Below are positions 44,480 to 56,192 of a stretch of 64,000 nucleotides of DNA, piece by piece; within the stretch, counting starts at the first letter, position 1; the number at the start of each line of letters is the position of its first letter. Location of the stretch: the NCBI RefSeq assembly GCF_000340215.1, contig NW_006921535.1, positions 5,741,414-5,805,413 on the forward strand, in the 5' to 3' direction. This DNA is from Pseudocercospora fijiensis CIRAD86 (lineage: Eukaryota > Ascomycota > Dothideomycetes > Mycosphaerellales > Mycosphaerellaceae). Position numbers and translations under genes: made by a program. Under the pieces are notes generated by a model. It was not told the origin of the DNA and did not search any database. It saw only the letters and a list, made by a program, of their open reading frames with translations.

Positions 44480-47400
44480 CGACTCCGAAGGAGGAGTCGC
44501 GCTGTAGAGTCGTATCGATTTGCGACGAACCGCGAGGGATTGTCCGGCCTCGCCTTTGTCGGCGGAGCTAGTAACCTCTAAAAAAGGCTAGCGAGCTCTT
44601 GTCCGCTTTACTACCCTACGGAGGGTACGGGATAGCGGTGCCTCCTCTAAAGGGTATACGTTATCGTAGATTTTACGAAGATCGTCCGCGCCCGTTAAGT
44701 CGTCGATATTATACTATACATTGTAGGCGCTCCTATACCCTTTCTACTTTACTAGGTATTAGAGAACGGGCTAGCCTCTTCGGACGACGGTCCGTCGCCC
44801 GAGAAAGCGCTCGATTTCGTAAGAGTCGCCCTCGTTGCTAGAACCTAGACCGTCCTTAGCTACGACGGGTAGGGGCTCGTAATTAACAGTTCTCTTAAAA
44901 GGATCTAGGTCTTTAGGAGCTTTTTCTAACTACGAAACCGATATTACCGGATAGATACGCATTAATAGCGGTAACTCGAGATAGTAGGCTAGTCGTCCGA
45001 CCTTCTCGAGAACCGTAAAAGGCCCTTTAAAACGGTAGCTAAACTTGTACGACTAACCTAGCACTTCGTAACTACGGTATAGGCGAAGCATAATACGGTT
45101 ACCTAGCTTAAGGAATAGGGGCTTATACTTGCTATTATACCGTTCTTTTATTTTTACGTTCGCCTAAGCAATCGCGTCCTAGACTTCCTTCTAGATACGG
45201 CTACGCGCTGCCGCCCTATTATACGGATAGTCGTATAGTACATCGAGCGAGTCGAGATTCGTCCTTACGCCCGTAGCAACCTCGTTCGGCGACTAACCGG
45301 TAGTCGTATTATAGGAGTTGTTAAGCGTAGCCTATAGCTATAGGATAAACGTCGTCTAATCCTCGCTAGGATAATCCGCTAACTAGTAACGAATCGCCGT
45401 CTCGACCGTTTAGTTAGTTCGCTCGGATTAACTATCGGTTTGAGGGTAGTAGGCCGTAGACGTAGCTAGCTTCGTACGTAGGCGCGAGAAAACGCCCTTA
45501 AAGAAGTCGCTTAGCTAGCGAGGATTACGATTAGCGATAAGCACTACCGGTATACTTATATCTATTAAGTAAAGCCTATCGATTAGAGCGATGCCCTAGT
45601 CGTAGGCCTTCTAGTCCTCTTTGCCTAGGACGACTGCTACCCGCTTAGACGTCTTATAAGTAATCGTATATAGTATATTAAATCTATCGGTTGTAACCGG
45701 CAAGGCGGTTACGAGATCTATCGTTATAGTATAGTATAGGCCCTCCGCATTCTAGATCGGGTAAAGTTCGCCGTAAGGAGCGTATCGGGGGGTACGTAAA
45801 AGGAGACACTAGTAATAATAATCTAAATAGAGGCGAAGGTAGCGAGCGAGTCGATATATAAAGAAGGAAGCTTAAATGCGGTCGAAGACGCGCTAAAAGC
45901 CTTAGTAGCAACGGTTATCGTAAGCCTACTCGAAGATCTCGCCTATTAAGGCTCGAGAGATATAGAGTCGCTCGCGCCCTAAAGATTAGTTACAGAAATA
46001 CAAGAGGCCGTCCCTCTCGAAGAATCGAATGCCTAGCGGACTATTAAACTTATTATCTACGAATAGGTCCGGATTTTTACCACTCTTATACCGAACTAGC
46101 GTTTTCGTTACCGAAGGCATATTAGCTTCCTCCGAATAGAGACGCTCTAAAGTATTCCGCGCCTACGCTTATCGAACTAATCGTAAAACCCTAAACTAAT
46201 GTTCGTTATTATCGTACGCTCGGTTTAACCGACGTCGGAAATCCGGATCTAGCTCTACTAACATCGTATAGAAGTAGGCTACTTCCTCTAGATCGGCCGA
46301 AGAGGGCGTAGCGTCGGTATAGTAAGAGAGCGGGTCTAAGTTCTCCTCGTCCGGCGTTAGCTTAGGCGACTCCGTATCCCCTAGAAGTCGACTAAGGGCG
46401 TCTAGGACTAGGTATATCCGCCCTAGACGGTAAACTATATCGACTCGATATTAGGAAAGGAATATCGATACCCTTACTAATTTTAGGTTCTACTTACCTA
46501 TATCGGTAGTCGTAGTTATCGACACCGAGTTAGTAAGACCGACCGCGGCATAGTAGTCTATAAAGATAGTCGTCGGCCTCGATAAAGCATGTATTAAATA
46601 GCCTACCTTCTTTACTATCTATACGATTCCCGAGTATTCGAGCTCTATCGGCTAATATCGTATCTCCGCCTAAGTTAGGCCTCGGCTTAAGAACAAAATA
46701 GGCTAAACCTTGTAATAAGGAAACAACTGCGCCTTTCCCTTAGACAGAATAGGGTCCGGGTCCCTATCGATATAGTAGAGCACCGCGCTATAGCTAAACT
46801 CTTTAGAGGAATCTATATTAGCGTATAAGCGACGGTTAGGGTCGAAATAGTATAGGAAGGAGGGCTCGTAGAACATCGATTGCAACAAGCGGAACGCTTT
46901 TACTAGCTCGTCGCGGTGCTAATCGTTCTTACCTAGCGTCGTAACGGTAACGTGCCGGCGACGACTATTGCCGGTAACTAGCGCCCCTTTTAATAAGCGT
47001 GTCTTCTCCGCCTATAGAGGCGCCGCTATCTATATATAGTATAGGATGTATTGCCGCAACCAATTAGTTAGACCGAGATAATGCTCTAGCTTCTATACGT
47101 TCTCTAGGAACTAAAGTAAGGTAATCGCTGCGATTTTCTCTTTACTCGTAGCTAGACCGAGGCCGCTAATATGCTAACCTAAAAGGGTCGCAGAGGGGAA
47201 GCCTAAGAAAGTCTTCTTCGGACTAATGCTAATCCTTACGGCGTCTAACCTCTAGAAGACCGCTTCTAGATAATCGAGATGCTTAGGCAACGTCTTCGAA
47301 AACACTACGATATCGTCGATATAAGCTCGCGTAAAGCTGCGATAGTCGCGAAGGATCTAATCTAGCTTCCGCTATACGAATTAGACACTATTCGAATATC

Positions 47401-49000
47401 CTATAATAGCGACCTTATACTATTCCTAGCTACGATAAGTATTAATCGTTAATTTGTAACGATCCTCCGGCTTTACGCCCTATTAGTAGAAGAAGGTTAG
47501 ACAGTCTATAGTGCTAATATACTAGCACCCTACTAACTGTATAAAGAGATCCGCCTAGAGCGGTATCTAATAGCTGTCGGGGATCGTTACCTTATTTAAG
47601 GCGCGTATATCGACTACCGCCCGCGGCTTATTAATTATACTACCTTTACCGTTAGTAACGCGCTTCTATACGACAAACACTAGAAAGCCGAAGAGCGTAG
47701 GCTCGGTTATATACTGCATCTTCCCCTAGCGGTATAGGTCGTTATATATCTTGTCTACTACTTTACGATCCCTCTTACCTAGGTTAATTATACGAGGGGG
47801 CGGCAATAGATCTAGGTAATTTAGCACGGTTAGGATAGGTATGTAATCGTGCTCGGGAATATCGACTACCGTTTAGCGATCCGTAAAAAGCTCCGGGTAC
47901 CGCTCGACCGCTATAGCGATTTAGTCTGCCTAGTTATCGTTACCGTAGATCGTTACGCCTAACGCGTGCTAGTGTTCCCGCTATGCATTTAGTATATCCC
48001 GCGTAGCCCTAAAAGCGTTAGGACTCAATCCCGCTAGTCCGTAGTCGGCTACGTCGATGTAGTAGGCCCTAGCAATAGTCCTATTACTTAATAAACCGAG
48101 TAGCTGTCCGGCTCGAATCGTTACTAGAGTCGTCGCATCGTTACGAATATATATATAAGAAAAATTAGCGTCTACGACCTAATTATACGCCGTTACTAAC
48201 GGCGGAGCTTGTAACGATAATCCCTATATATTGCTAGTTAGCTAGACTAAGAAACCGGCGTTAAGAATGAAATCCCGGCCCTTAGGGAGGTCGCCGCCGT
48301 ACTTAACTAGAGCGAGGGCGACCGTACGCGGCGCTAATGTTACGTCCTCCGCTAGCCTTACGGGGCGCTAGACCGACTTCCCTTTCTTACGCTTAACGGC
48401 TACTTTAAAGCGGGCGTTATCCTAACTAGCTATAGTAACCGTCCGTATAGGAACATCGATTTTTATTCCCTCTAGGGCAATCGTGTCTATACTAACTAGG
48501 ATTTTTGCCTTTAGTTTAGGAACTAGGTAAACCTCGCGAGTTATTCGTACTAGGGAGACTATACTGTCCGTCTTCGCTACCGGGACAAATATATCTAATA
48601 CGACGTATTCCCCGGAGCGATATACGCCGGCAATGCCGCCGATTTCGATCGGTTCGCGTAGCTTACGTACCTCTACGTCTAGGCAATAGCTTAAAACGAA
48701 GTCTTTTTCCGCAATAGTAAGCGTATAGCCGGTATCTAGGCAGACCTATATAGACGTACCGGATAGTAACAACCGAAGAGGGAAAGTTATATATTGCTAA
48801 TTCCGGAATGCGTAACCTTGCTAAGCTAACGGGGGCGCCTTCGACTAAATCACTTCCGAGTCTGCTAATACGCGTTCGATAATAGTAGAAGGCGTCGTCG
48901 CCCCTACGTACTTCTTACGAATATACTAGTATAGAAGGTTGCCTAACTTGAATCGCCGCCTACAGACCTTATAAGCGTGCTTCGTAGAGGCAAATAGTTA
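44480..49000 (-). pseudogene. pol: Gypsy 2 pol with chromodomain
   Basis: Minus-strand reading through stops. Protease: CLDTGYTLTIAEKDF near 48690-48745. RT: AVVDIRALNKVTIPDSY and the catalytic AYIDDIVVFSKTLPKH (YIDD codons at 47312-47323, both Asp intact). RNase H: open piece 46703-46888 with YFDPNRRLYANIDSSK. Integrase with zinc and DDE parts to YYPQTDSQSERTNQ near 45.4 kb. Chromodomain at about 44660-44815 (YEIERFLGRR...YLVK.KGYRSAYN). Upstream of the protease a C2H2-like finger (KVCRRRFKLGN) has a lost Cys. Frames are broken by many TAGs. Confidence 0.9.
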
Positions 49001-49949
49001 GATCGCTGCTAGTAGGGACGCTTTAGCCTATAGTACCGAGTTTAACGCTAATAGTAAGCGATCGCCTACGTCCGCAAAGTAAGCTCCTAAGCCCGGATCG
49101 GAGTCGTATAGGTCGGTAAAGTAGTCGGCGTCTTCTCCGGCGTTACTAAAATAGCTATAATTATCCGCGTTAGTTCTCCGATTATCCTCCTAACTATCCT
49201 CCTAATAGCCGTCGTCGGCTTAGTTAGCATTATTTATAGTATCGCCTGCTCTCTTACTATTATCGGCAAAGTTAGCCTACTTACGAGCTCGATCGTTACG
49301 CTTTCTATCCTAACGATTAAATAGGCGCGAATCGACTCGCTTTAGGTCTTTTAGAAGGAAGGTAGGGCTACTGCCCTTCGACGGTCCTTTACTATTTCCT
49401 ACCGGCGGTAGGCGATTCTACTAAGGGGCGCTAGGTAGGCGATTCTACTAATAGGCGTTAGTAAGGCGTAGCGGGTTCGGTCGGTCGGTATCGCGGTTCC
49501 GGTAGTTAGGGGACGCTCTTACTAGAGCGAAGCTCGCTAGGGTATAAGAGGCGTTCCCTTCGTATCGGTTCTACTAGGTAGCCTTACTAGCGCGGCTAAT
49601 GTTCCTAGTCGTAGCGTCTAGGCGACGATTAGACGTAGACGAAAGCATATGTTCCTAGATTAATGCCTGCTTCTCGTAGTACGTAACCTACTTATCGACC
49701 TTTATACGACAATTAGGCTCGTCTATATTTAATTAGAGGCGCGGATCTATTCGACGATAAGCTTCTAAGAGCCGGTTCGATTTCCGTATATCGGTATCCT
49801 TAGCGAGTCGCACCGTCTTAATAATAAAGTCCGTTACTAAACGCCCTAAAGCGATATCCTACTAGTCGAAGCGTTACTTATCGAGGAGATCTATCGCCTT
49901 TATTAGAGGGACCTTCTATTTCTTACTAAGACAACGTTCCTAGCGTTTT

Positions 49950-52136
49950 AGACCGTGTCCGCCGCAGAGCTTTACTCGGTTACGGCTAGAAAGGTAACTA
50001 TAATACTAACTAAGCGCTACCCCTCGAAAGTAAAGAGAGAGGTTAAGACGAACCGTCTCTCGCCCTACGATATAAGTATAATCCTTAGCCGCTTCGATAA
50101 AAGCATATACCGAACGGTATATTATCTTGTTCCCGACTAAGGCGTAGTCTCCCTCGCTATAATCCGTAACGCTAAGTAGGGGATCGAAGAACCTAAGATA
50201 CGCTAGATCGAACCGTAGCCGCTAGGGGCGGGCGTAGTGCCCCTAGACATAACTCGCTTTAGAAACTAGCGCTTCCGCGACGTAGTCCCGATAATACTAA
50301 CGGTATCTACGACAGCGGGCGTGTCTATAATAACTACTATCTAAGGAACTATTGTTATCTAACGAGGATTGATCGGAGTCGTCCGAATCCTTACTATTAG
50401 ATAAAGATCTATTCTTACTCGGATTATCCCTATACCGACGGTGTTTCCGGCGTTGCTTCTTACCTTCCCGTAGTAGACCCTATAAGTCTAATAGCGGAAA
50501 GGGCAAAGGCTAACCCTACGTCGGGTTACGAGGGGAATTACCCGGATCGAAGTTACTAGGTAGCGGTAGTAGAGGATCGTTAGGAGGATTTCCGGGTAGA
50601 TTGCTAGGAGGATTACTAGGCGGATTGCTAGGCGGATCGCCTAGCGCAAACCCGCCCCGCCGTAAGCGGCTATACCTACGGGCATTTATATATACGTCTG
50701 CCCTCTACTAGTAATTGTATTAACCCGGGTTCGGCTAGGGCGGACTTAGCTTACGCGTAGCCGACAGCGGTGAAATCGCCTATTCTATTAGAAAGTCTAA
50801 TACGACTTCGTTAAGATAGACTCCTCTCCGTCTAGCTAATTCGCGAAGATAATTACGACGCTAACGGTTTTGTTATACGGCGATGTTCGCCCTATCGATC
50901 TCCTTAGTTATCTATAAGGTATCTACCGGGGTGCGATATTAGAAACGACTACGCGGCTCGTTAGCCTACGGGTCGGCGAGGCTGTCGTTTATTAGAGGCA
51001 ATTAGCCGCGACCGATATCCTAGAACGGCGACGTCGACAGATCGGAAGGCCCGGCTAACGGTTCCTTAGGGGAAGTCTTAGGCAGAGGCCCCCTTAGCTT
51101 CTAAGGATTCTCGTCTGCCGGGTATCGTAGCTTAAGTAGCCTCCGTAAGAAAACCGATTTAAGCGAGCTATTAGGCGAACCGGGACGCTATTCCGGCGGT
51201 ACGGTTGTTTCTACCGTAGTAATAGGCGAAACCGTAGGCCGCGGTAGGACTTAAGGCAGTCGGGCTAGTAGGCGCTGCTCTACTATAGGTAGTAGATAGA
51301 TCTCCGGGTAGAATTAACGGTAATAGCGTAAATCGCGTACCGTTAGGAGCGCGGCTTTAAGCTCCTTAACCGATTTAGTTAGGATTCCTTTATCTACTAC
51401 CTACTGTCCTAGGAAGTTATAATCGTTAAGGGCGTCTAGGTAGAGTTCCTCGATTTTAGTCTATAGAGGCGGCGGATTTCCTACGAGCGGGTAATAATAC
51501 AGAACGTATAAGGCAAGCAAGTCGATTCGGCCGTACTTTGCCCTAAGCTAGGTCGCGAAGTTCTCGCTATAATCGACGTAGTTCTAAATATAGGAACAGA
51601 TATATAGGATATAGGGCTCTATATCTAGCAATCCGAGATTGTAGTACTAGGGCAGCGGTTAAACCGCTAGCTTAGCTAATCTCGAGGCTTCTACCGGAGT
51701 TAGAAGCGAGTCCGAAGGAGCTACGGTAAGCGGGTAAACTATTAGTAAGAGGGTAGAGGCGAGATAGTCTCTAAACGGAGAATAACAACGGAGAACCGAC
51801 TAAAGGCGGAGGAGCGTAGCTTATCGGGCAGGTCCTCCTAGGGAAAGCGGCTACCCCTAGACCTAGGTATAGTAGGTAATTGCTACTAAGGGTAGAAACT
51901 ACTACTACTATCTCCTCGGGGTACTAATAGGATCGCTAATAAGGCGCTCGCGCGTCGGTAGGGTATAGTGCGGAAGGGTAGTAAATCGAATAGGTACCGT
52001 CGTAACGGGTAGGAGTTGAATCGTAGTAATCGGCGGAAGATCGGTAGGACCCGTAGCTAATCGCGTCGATTCTCGTCGTAGCCGTAACGACCGGGGTCGA
52101 TTCGGGTAGAGGACTAGTAGTTAGTATAGAAGCCAA
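49950..52136 (-). pseudogene. gag: Gypsy 2 gag region
   Basis: The minus frame opening at 52136 (MASILTTSPLPESTPVVTAT), 27 nt inside the 5' LTR, begins a proline/tyrosine-rich N-terminus and continues through RIP stops. Location and composition fit gag; no zinc knuckle was identified in this part. Confidence 0.6.
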
Positions 52137-52162
52137 CTAAGTGTTAAGCGAAGCTACTAAGT

Positions 52163-52350
52163 TGCTAGGCATACGGTTATAGTACGAAGGTATCGTAACG
52201 GTTATATAGTACAAAAGTTGATATATTCTCTAAGGTACCGCGAGGCAAGCTATCTATATAATAGTCCTACTATTAGTAGCAATAGCGACCGCAGCGGTCG
52301 ATAGTAACCGCTGCCTACTATCGTACATGCAATAGTGTTATATCGTAACA
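52163..52350 (-). repeat. 5' LTR of Gypsy element 2
   Basis: Direct repeat of 39175-39362, differing by transitions and a two-base indel near 52203. Confidence 0.94.
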
Positions 52351-55300
52351 GGTAGGCTAGGTATAAGCTCTATCGCTATATCCGCTATAGCCTAGTACCC
52401 GCCTTCTCGAATATTCCTAAGGCAACTTAGCGGACAATTAGATACTATACTAATGTAATCGAGTTAGCCGGGAAATAGGGGTACTATACTAGAAAGTATC
52501 GGGAAATTCTACCTACGATTAATGCGTATATTAAAGCTTTCTAAAGGCTTTCTAATTAGTTTCGCAAAGCAATAACATTAAAATAGCGCTGCTATCTTAG
52601 ATCGAAAGACTCTAACGTCTATAAAAAACATTAAGTCCTATAGCGTTCGTTTAATATAGCGGGCTTACTCCGTATACTCGCTAGTAACGAAGAGTAAACA
52701 GCGATATAGTAAAGTAATCCTTATTAGAATAGTATCGGAATAGCATTAACTTCCGTATCTAGAGAGCCGCCGTCGTAAACGGGATACGATAGAAAAGAGA
52801 ACGGAACGAGAATTTAATAAGAACGCAATCGTCGCCGAAGAACCGAGTAGTACTTAGATACTAAAGCGGCGTCGTTCGGCGCTATCGTTACGAGCGAAGG
52901 AAAGTCTAGCCTTATATAAAGCAACTAGTACGCCGTTACTACCGAGTAAACCGGTAACTAGCGACGATATATCGCCGATCGACGTTAAGCTTCTAGAACG
53001 GTAGAATAAAGCGAAACGAGAGATGCTTAATCTCCTTCGCGAGGAAATAGCACTAAAGGAACAGATAAGGGAGAAAGGTTTGTAATTGAATTAAGATTAG
53101 TATAAGAAAGGATTTAGACTATAATATAAAAATAATTATAACTACCTCTATACTAGTATTCCCTTCTACGAAATTCTTAACCTGCTAGGGAACTTCTCCG
53201 CTATTCTATTCGCATTCTATTCTTATCCTATTCCTATCCTATTCCTATCCTATTTATATCCTATTCCTATCCTATTATTATTCCTTCGTTACCGCTCTAA
53301 GAGCCCTTAAGCTCTCGTCCGCGAGATCTTAGAACAATACTCGGTATTTATAGCTACGGAAGAGGTCTTAGGTCTATCCGTTTCGTAAATAGGTCGGACA
53401 ACGATCGAGCTATCCTTGCTAACGTAGAAGACCGATAGCGCTCCCGAAATTAATCTAAATAGAATAAGAATAGACTAGCAATCGTTTAAGATCTAAATAA
53501 GAGTAGACTTACCGCGTTTCCTCGCTTATATCTAGGCACTCGAATAGAACTATAAGCGAGAGGCTATAGATCGGGAAACCCCTATCGAGGATATAAGGGC
53601 TGCTAAGCTAGTACTAGCTTAGTCGGAGGGGCTAGCTAGACTAGTAGCGTAGGCGTAATAGGCGGATTAATCGAAGGCTTAGGCGTAGGCGTTTTCGAAG
53701 GCTAAGCCGGGGGGGGGTTCGGTACTAGGCTCTCGCTTAATATTAGAATCCGAAACGGATGTTATTAGTTTTAGATTGCGAGAAAGCGCCGACGGGGCAT
53801 TTATAGCATTTTATTTAGAAGCGGATACTGCGAGCTTTTCGAGGTCCCCGAGGGGATTTTCTTCCTTTAGGTTATAGACCGAGCCCTCCGACTTACCCGA
53901 AGAAATTACTATCGGCGCTAATTTATACGATTTAGAAATACTAGAAATATTAATAGGAAGTCGACGATAGATAGGATAAAACGAAGATTATTACTTACCG
54001 CCGTCGCGACTCTTTAGTTTTATCCTTATCGTCCGGAGTAGTCCTATAAGTAAGGTTAATTTTTTTTAGGCGTATTTCTACCGTCGTAGGTTAAATGGAT
54101 TCGTATTCTAATTACAAACCTTTTTATCGGACTCGATTTCCGGACAGCGATAGGACTCTTAGGCCGTACCGCTATAGGACTTAGTCCTTCCTATTCCGTT
54201 TCGTCGTTGTCCTCGTTAGCGTCGCTATTGTTAGTACTTATCGACGGGATTCTTTCTCGAGGTTTCGGATTTTTCGAAGATATAGCCGTTTTATCTCGAT
54301 TAGACCTATAATTTATTAGTACTAAATTAAGTATAGAAACAGAGGTATTTAAAGACTTAGTATTTTAACCTATTGCCTTTACCGACCGAGATCCTTTAGC
54401 CTTACCGCCCCTAAGAAAAGTTAGTAAAAAATTATTTAAATCTGAAATTATTAAGAAAGCCCGAGCACTATTATTAGATTCTTATTAGTTTGAGAATGGT
54501 TTGATAGTACTTATTGCTTTCTTATTAGTATTAGAAGGGTATCTCCTAACCCTAACGCTACGCTAACTATACTAAAAAAACCCTACTTATAAGGTCTCCT
54601 TGCCCGAAATAATGTCCTCGAGGTTAGCCGCGAACTTAGCCTTAGCCTTGCTCTTCTTAGACGAGCGTATACTATATAGGGTAGCAGGCTTTTCTAAAAC
54701 GAATAAGAAACTATTAGTACTTTTTCTTAAACTATTCTAAAACTAATAATATACCGATCCTGTCTGCCTTCTTTAAGGTAGTGTTAGCAGCCTTCTTTAG
54801 CGTCTTCGGCTTTAGCGCACTTACCGCCTTCTTAGTCTCGTTAATATAGGCGTTGTTAGTAGCGACAGCTACCTTACGATACTATTCTAAATAGAATCAG
54901 CCTATGTTTAAACGTTTCCGAAACTATTCCGATTAGTATTATATACCCTTAGCCTATTTCTTCGCCTTCTATCTATCTTAACCTTTTCTCTTCTCGAATA
55001 TAAGCCTATATCCGCCTTTGTCGGTATTTGTACGTATATAAGCGATTAGGGCAGAGGAGTCTTAGAATAGCTTGTACTAAAACTAATTAGATACTATTGC
55101 TAATACATTTAGATTAGAAAAAACTTACTAAATACATATCGTTATCCTTACTAGCGGTAACGCGATAGATTACCTCGCCTAGTACTAGAATTTAGTCGTC
55201 GTCTAAGAAGCTGTTTTCGTCTACGACTAACTTAAATACCTCGAAGCCCTAAAAGCAATTAGAAATAAATAGTAATAGAATAATAAAAGGACTTACTAAT

Positions 55301-55880
55301 AGTTTTATATTCTTACCCGCCGTATCGATATATACGAGGTAGTCCTTATTATTAATAAGCTTCTAAGATAGGGCTATAGTGGAATCGAGTTTAAATAGAT
55401 TAATAAATCGAGTTAAAATAGATTAAGATTGGATTCTAAATAGACTAACGCTAGTAGAAGCTACTATAGTAGGGGAAAGGAATAAGGGTTGCTTTCGGAA
55501 AGTCGAGCTTGTTTAAGCCGAGCGCGCGTACTAACCTACGTACGGACTACTACGGCTTTCTCCGATTGGTTAATTCGGTAGTTAGCTCGGCGATTTTAGT
55601 AGTTAGGATTTCTAAGTGCCTAGCCTTAGCCTCTAAACATTTACTTCGCGCCTTTACTATAATATAAAGAGCAAAGTAATATAATAATAATAGAATAAGT
55701 ACTAAGTACTAGTAGGCCGTTAGCCCTTTACCTCTAGCTCTAGCTAAGCTATTTATATCCCCCTAAGACCTAGCTCTTAATACTATCTAACTTTCGCTCT
55801 AGAGCTATTATCTATAAATTATTAGTAGAGAGGAAGTTAGTATATAGGTTTACTAGAAAAAGGGCAACTCGATTTAAGCT
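52351..55880 (+). mobile_element. RIP-degraded transposon block, right part
   Basis: Begins with the GGTAG duplication. The first 700 bp continue the frame of the left part (QRTIRYYTNVIELAGK, then basic helices). A short ATTCCTATCCT-type tandem repeat lies at 53215-53283. Further plus-strand pieces at 53.3-54.0 kb are unrecognised, and a minus-strand intron-bearing relic occupies 54.6-55.7 kb. RIP composition ends sharply near 55880. The outer boundary is taken from composition only. Confidence 0.5.
54590..55680 (-). pseudogene. RIP-degraded intron-containing gene of unknown function
   Basis: Minus-strand reading gives coherent exon-like pieces separated by fungal-type introns. They are: a coiled-coil piece (LEILTTKIAELTTELTNRR) near 55.6 kb; NKDYLVYIDTAGKNIKLL near 55.3 kb; an intron of about 48 nt starting GTAAGTCC and ending CTTTTAG; FEVFKLVVDENSFLDDDQ and VLGEVIYRVTASKDNDMY near 55.2 kb, followed by GTAAGT; a lysine-rich piece (NETKKAVSALKPKTLKKAA) near 54.8 kb; and SKKSKAKAKFAANLEDIISG near 54.6 kb. 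No known family. Multiple introns are unusual for a transposase, so a captured host gene or cargo gene is possible. Confidence 0.5.
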
Positions 55881-56192
55881 AGTGTCTTACTGTTAGTGGT
55901 TGTCAGCGGAGGAGCGGAATAGAATGTCTGAAACGGAGATGAATTGGGGGGAGGGGAGTGAGGTCTCCTCGCTTTGCGCAGGCTCATTCCGGATTCCGCT
56001 TGAGGCCCAGGGGAGAGCAATGCAAAGGTTCGACGTGAGCAGGACACGAGGGCACATCGGAAGAGCGTCGATTATATTGATGGTTCCAGCCTCCACCGGT
56101 GGTCATCAACAGAAGAGTTCAGCAGCACATCACCAAACGGAGCTGAATCATGAAAGTGGTGAAACCCGTCTCTACCCTCACTCTACCTACTC
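55881..56192. other. 3' flank of the UBC gene, no separate gene
   Basis: Normal composition resumes at about 55881. The ORFs here on both strands (55893-56280) show no features. Confidence 0.5.

Larger units (their letters stand above)
39175..52350 (-). mobile_element. Ty3/Gypsy LTR retrotransposon 2, very large (13.2 kb)
   Basis: 188-bp direct LTRs (39175-39362, 52163-52350), TG...CA ends, and a perfect 5-bp target duplication GGTAG (39170-39174 and 52351-52355). A purine-rich tract lies at 39363-39375 (minus strand), just inside the 3' LTR. Coding is on the minus strand: gag start at 52136, C2H2-like finger and protease near 48.7-49 kb, RT near 47-48 kb, RNase H near 46.7 kb, integrase 44.9-46.2 kb, chromodomain at about 44.7 kb, then a further 5-kb frame. 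RIP stops are frequent. Most fungal Gypsy elements are 5-8 kb, so this one is about twice the usual size. Confidence 0.94.
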
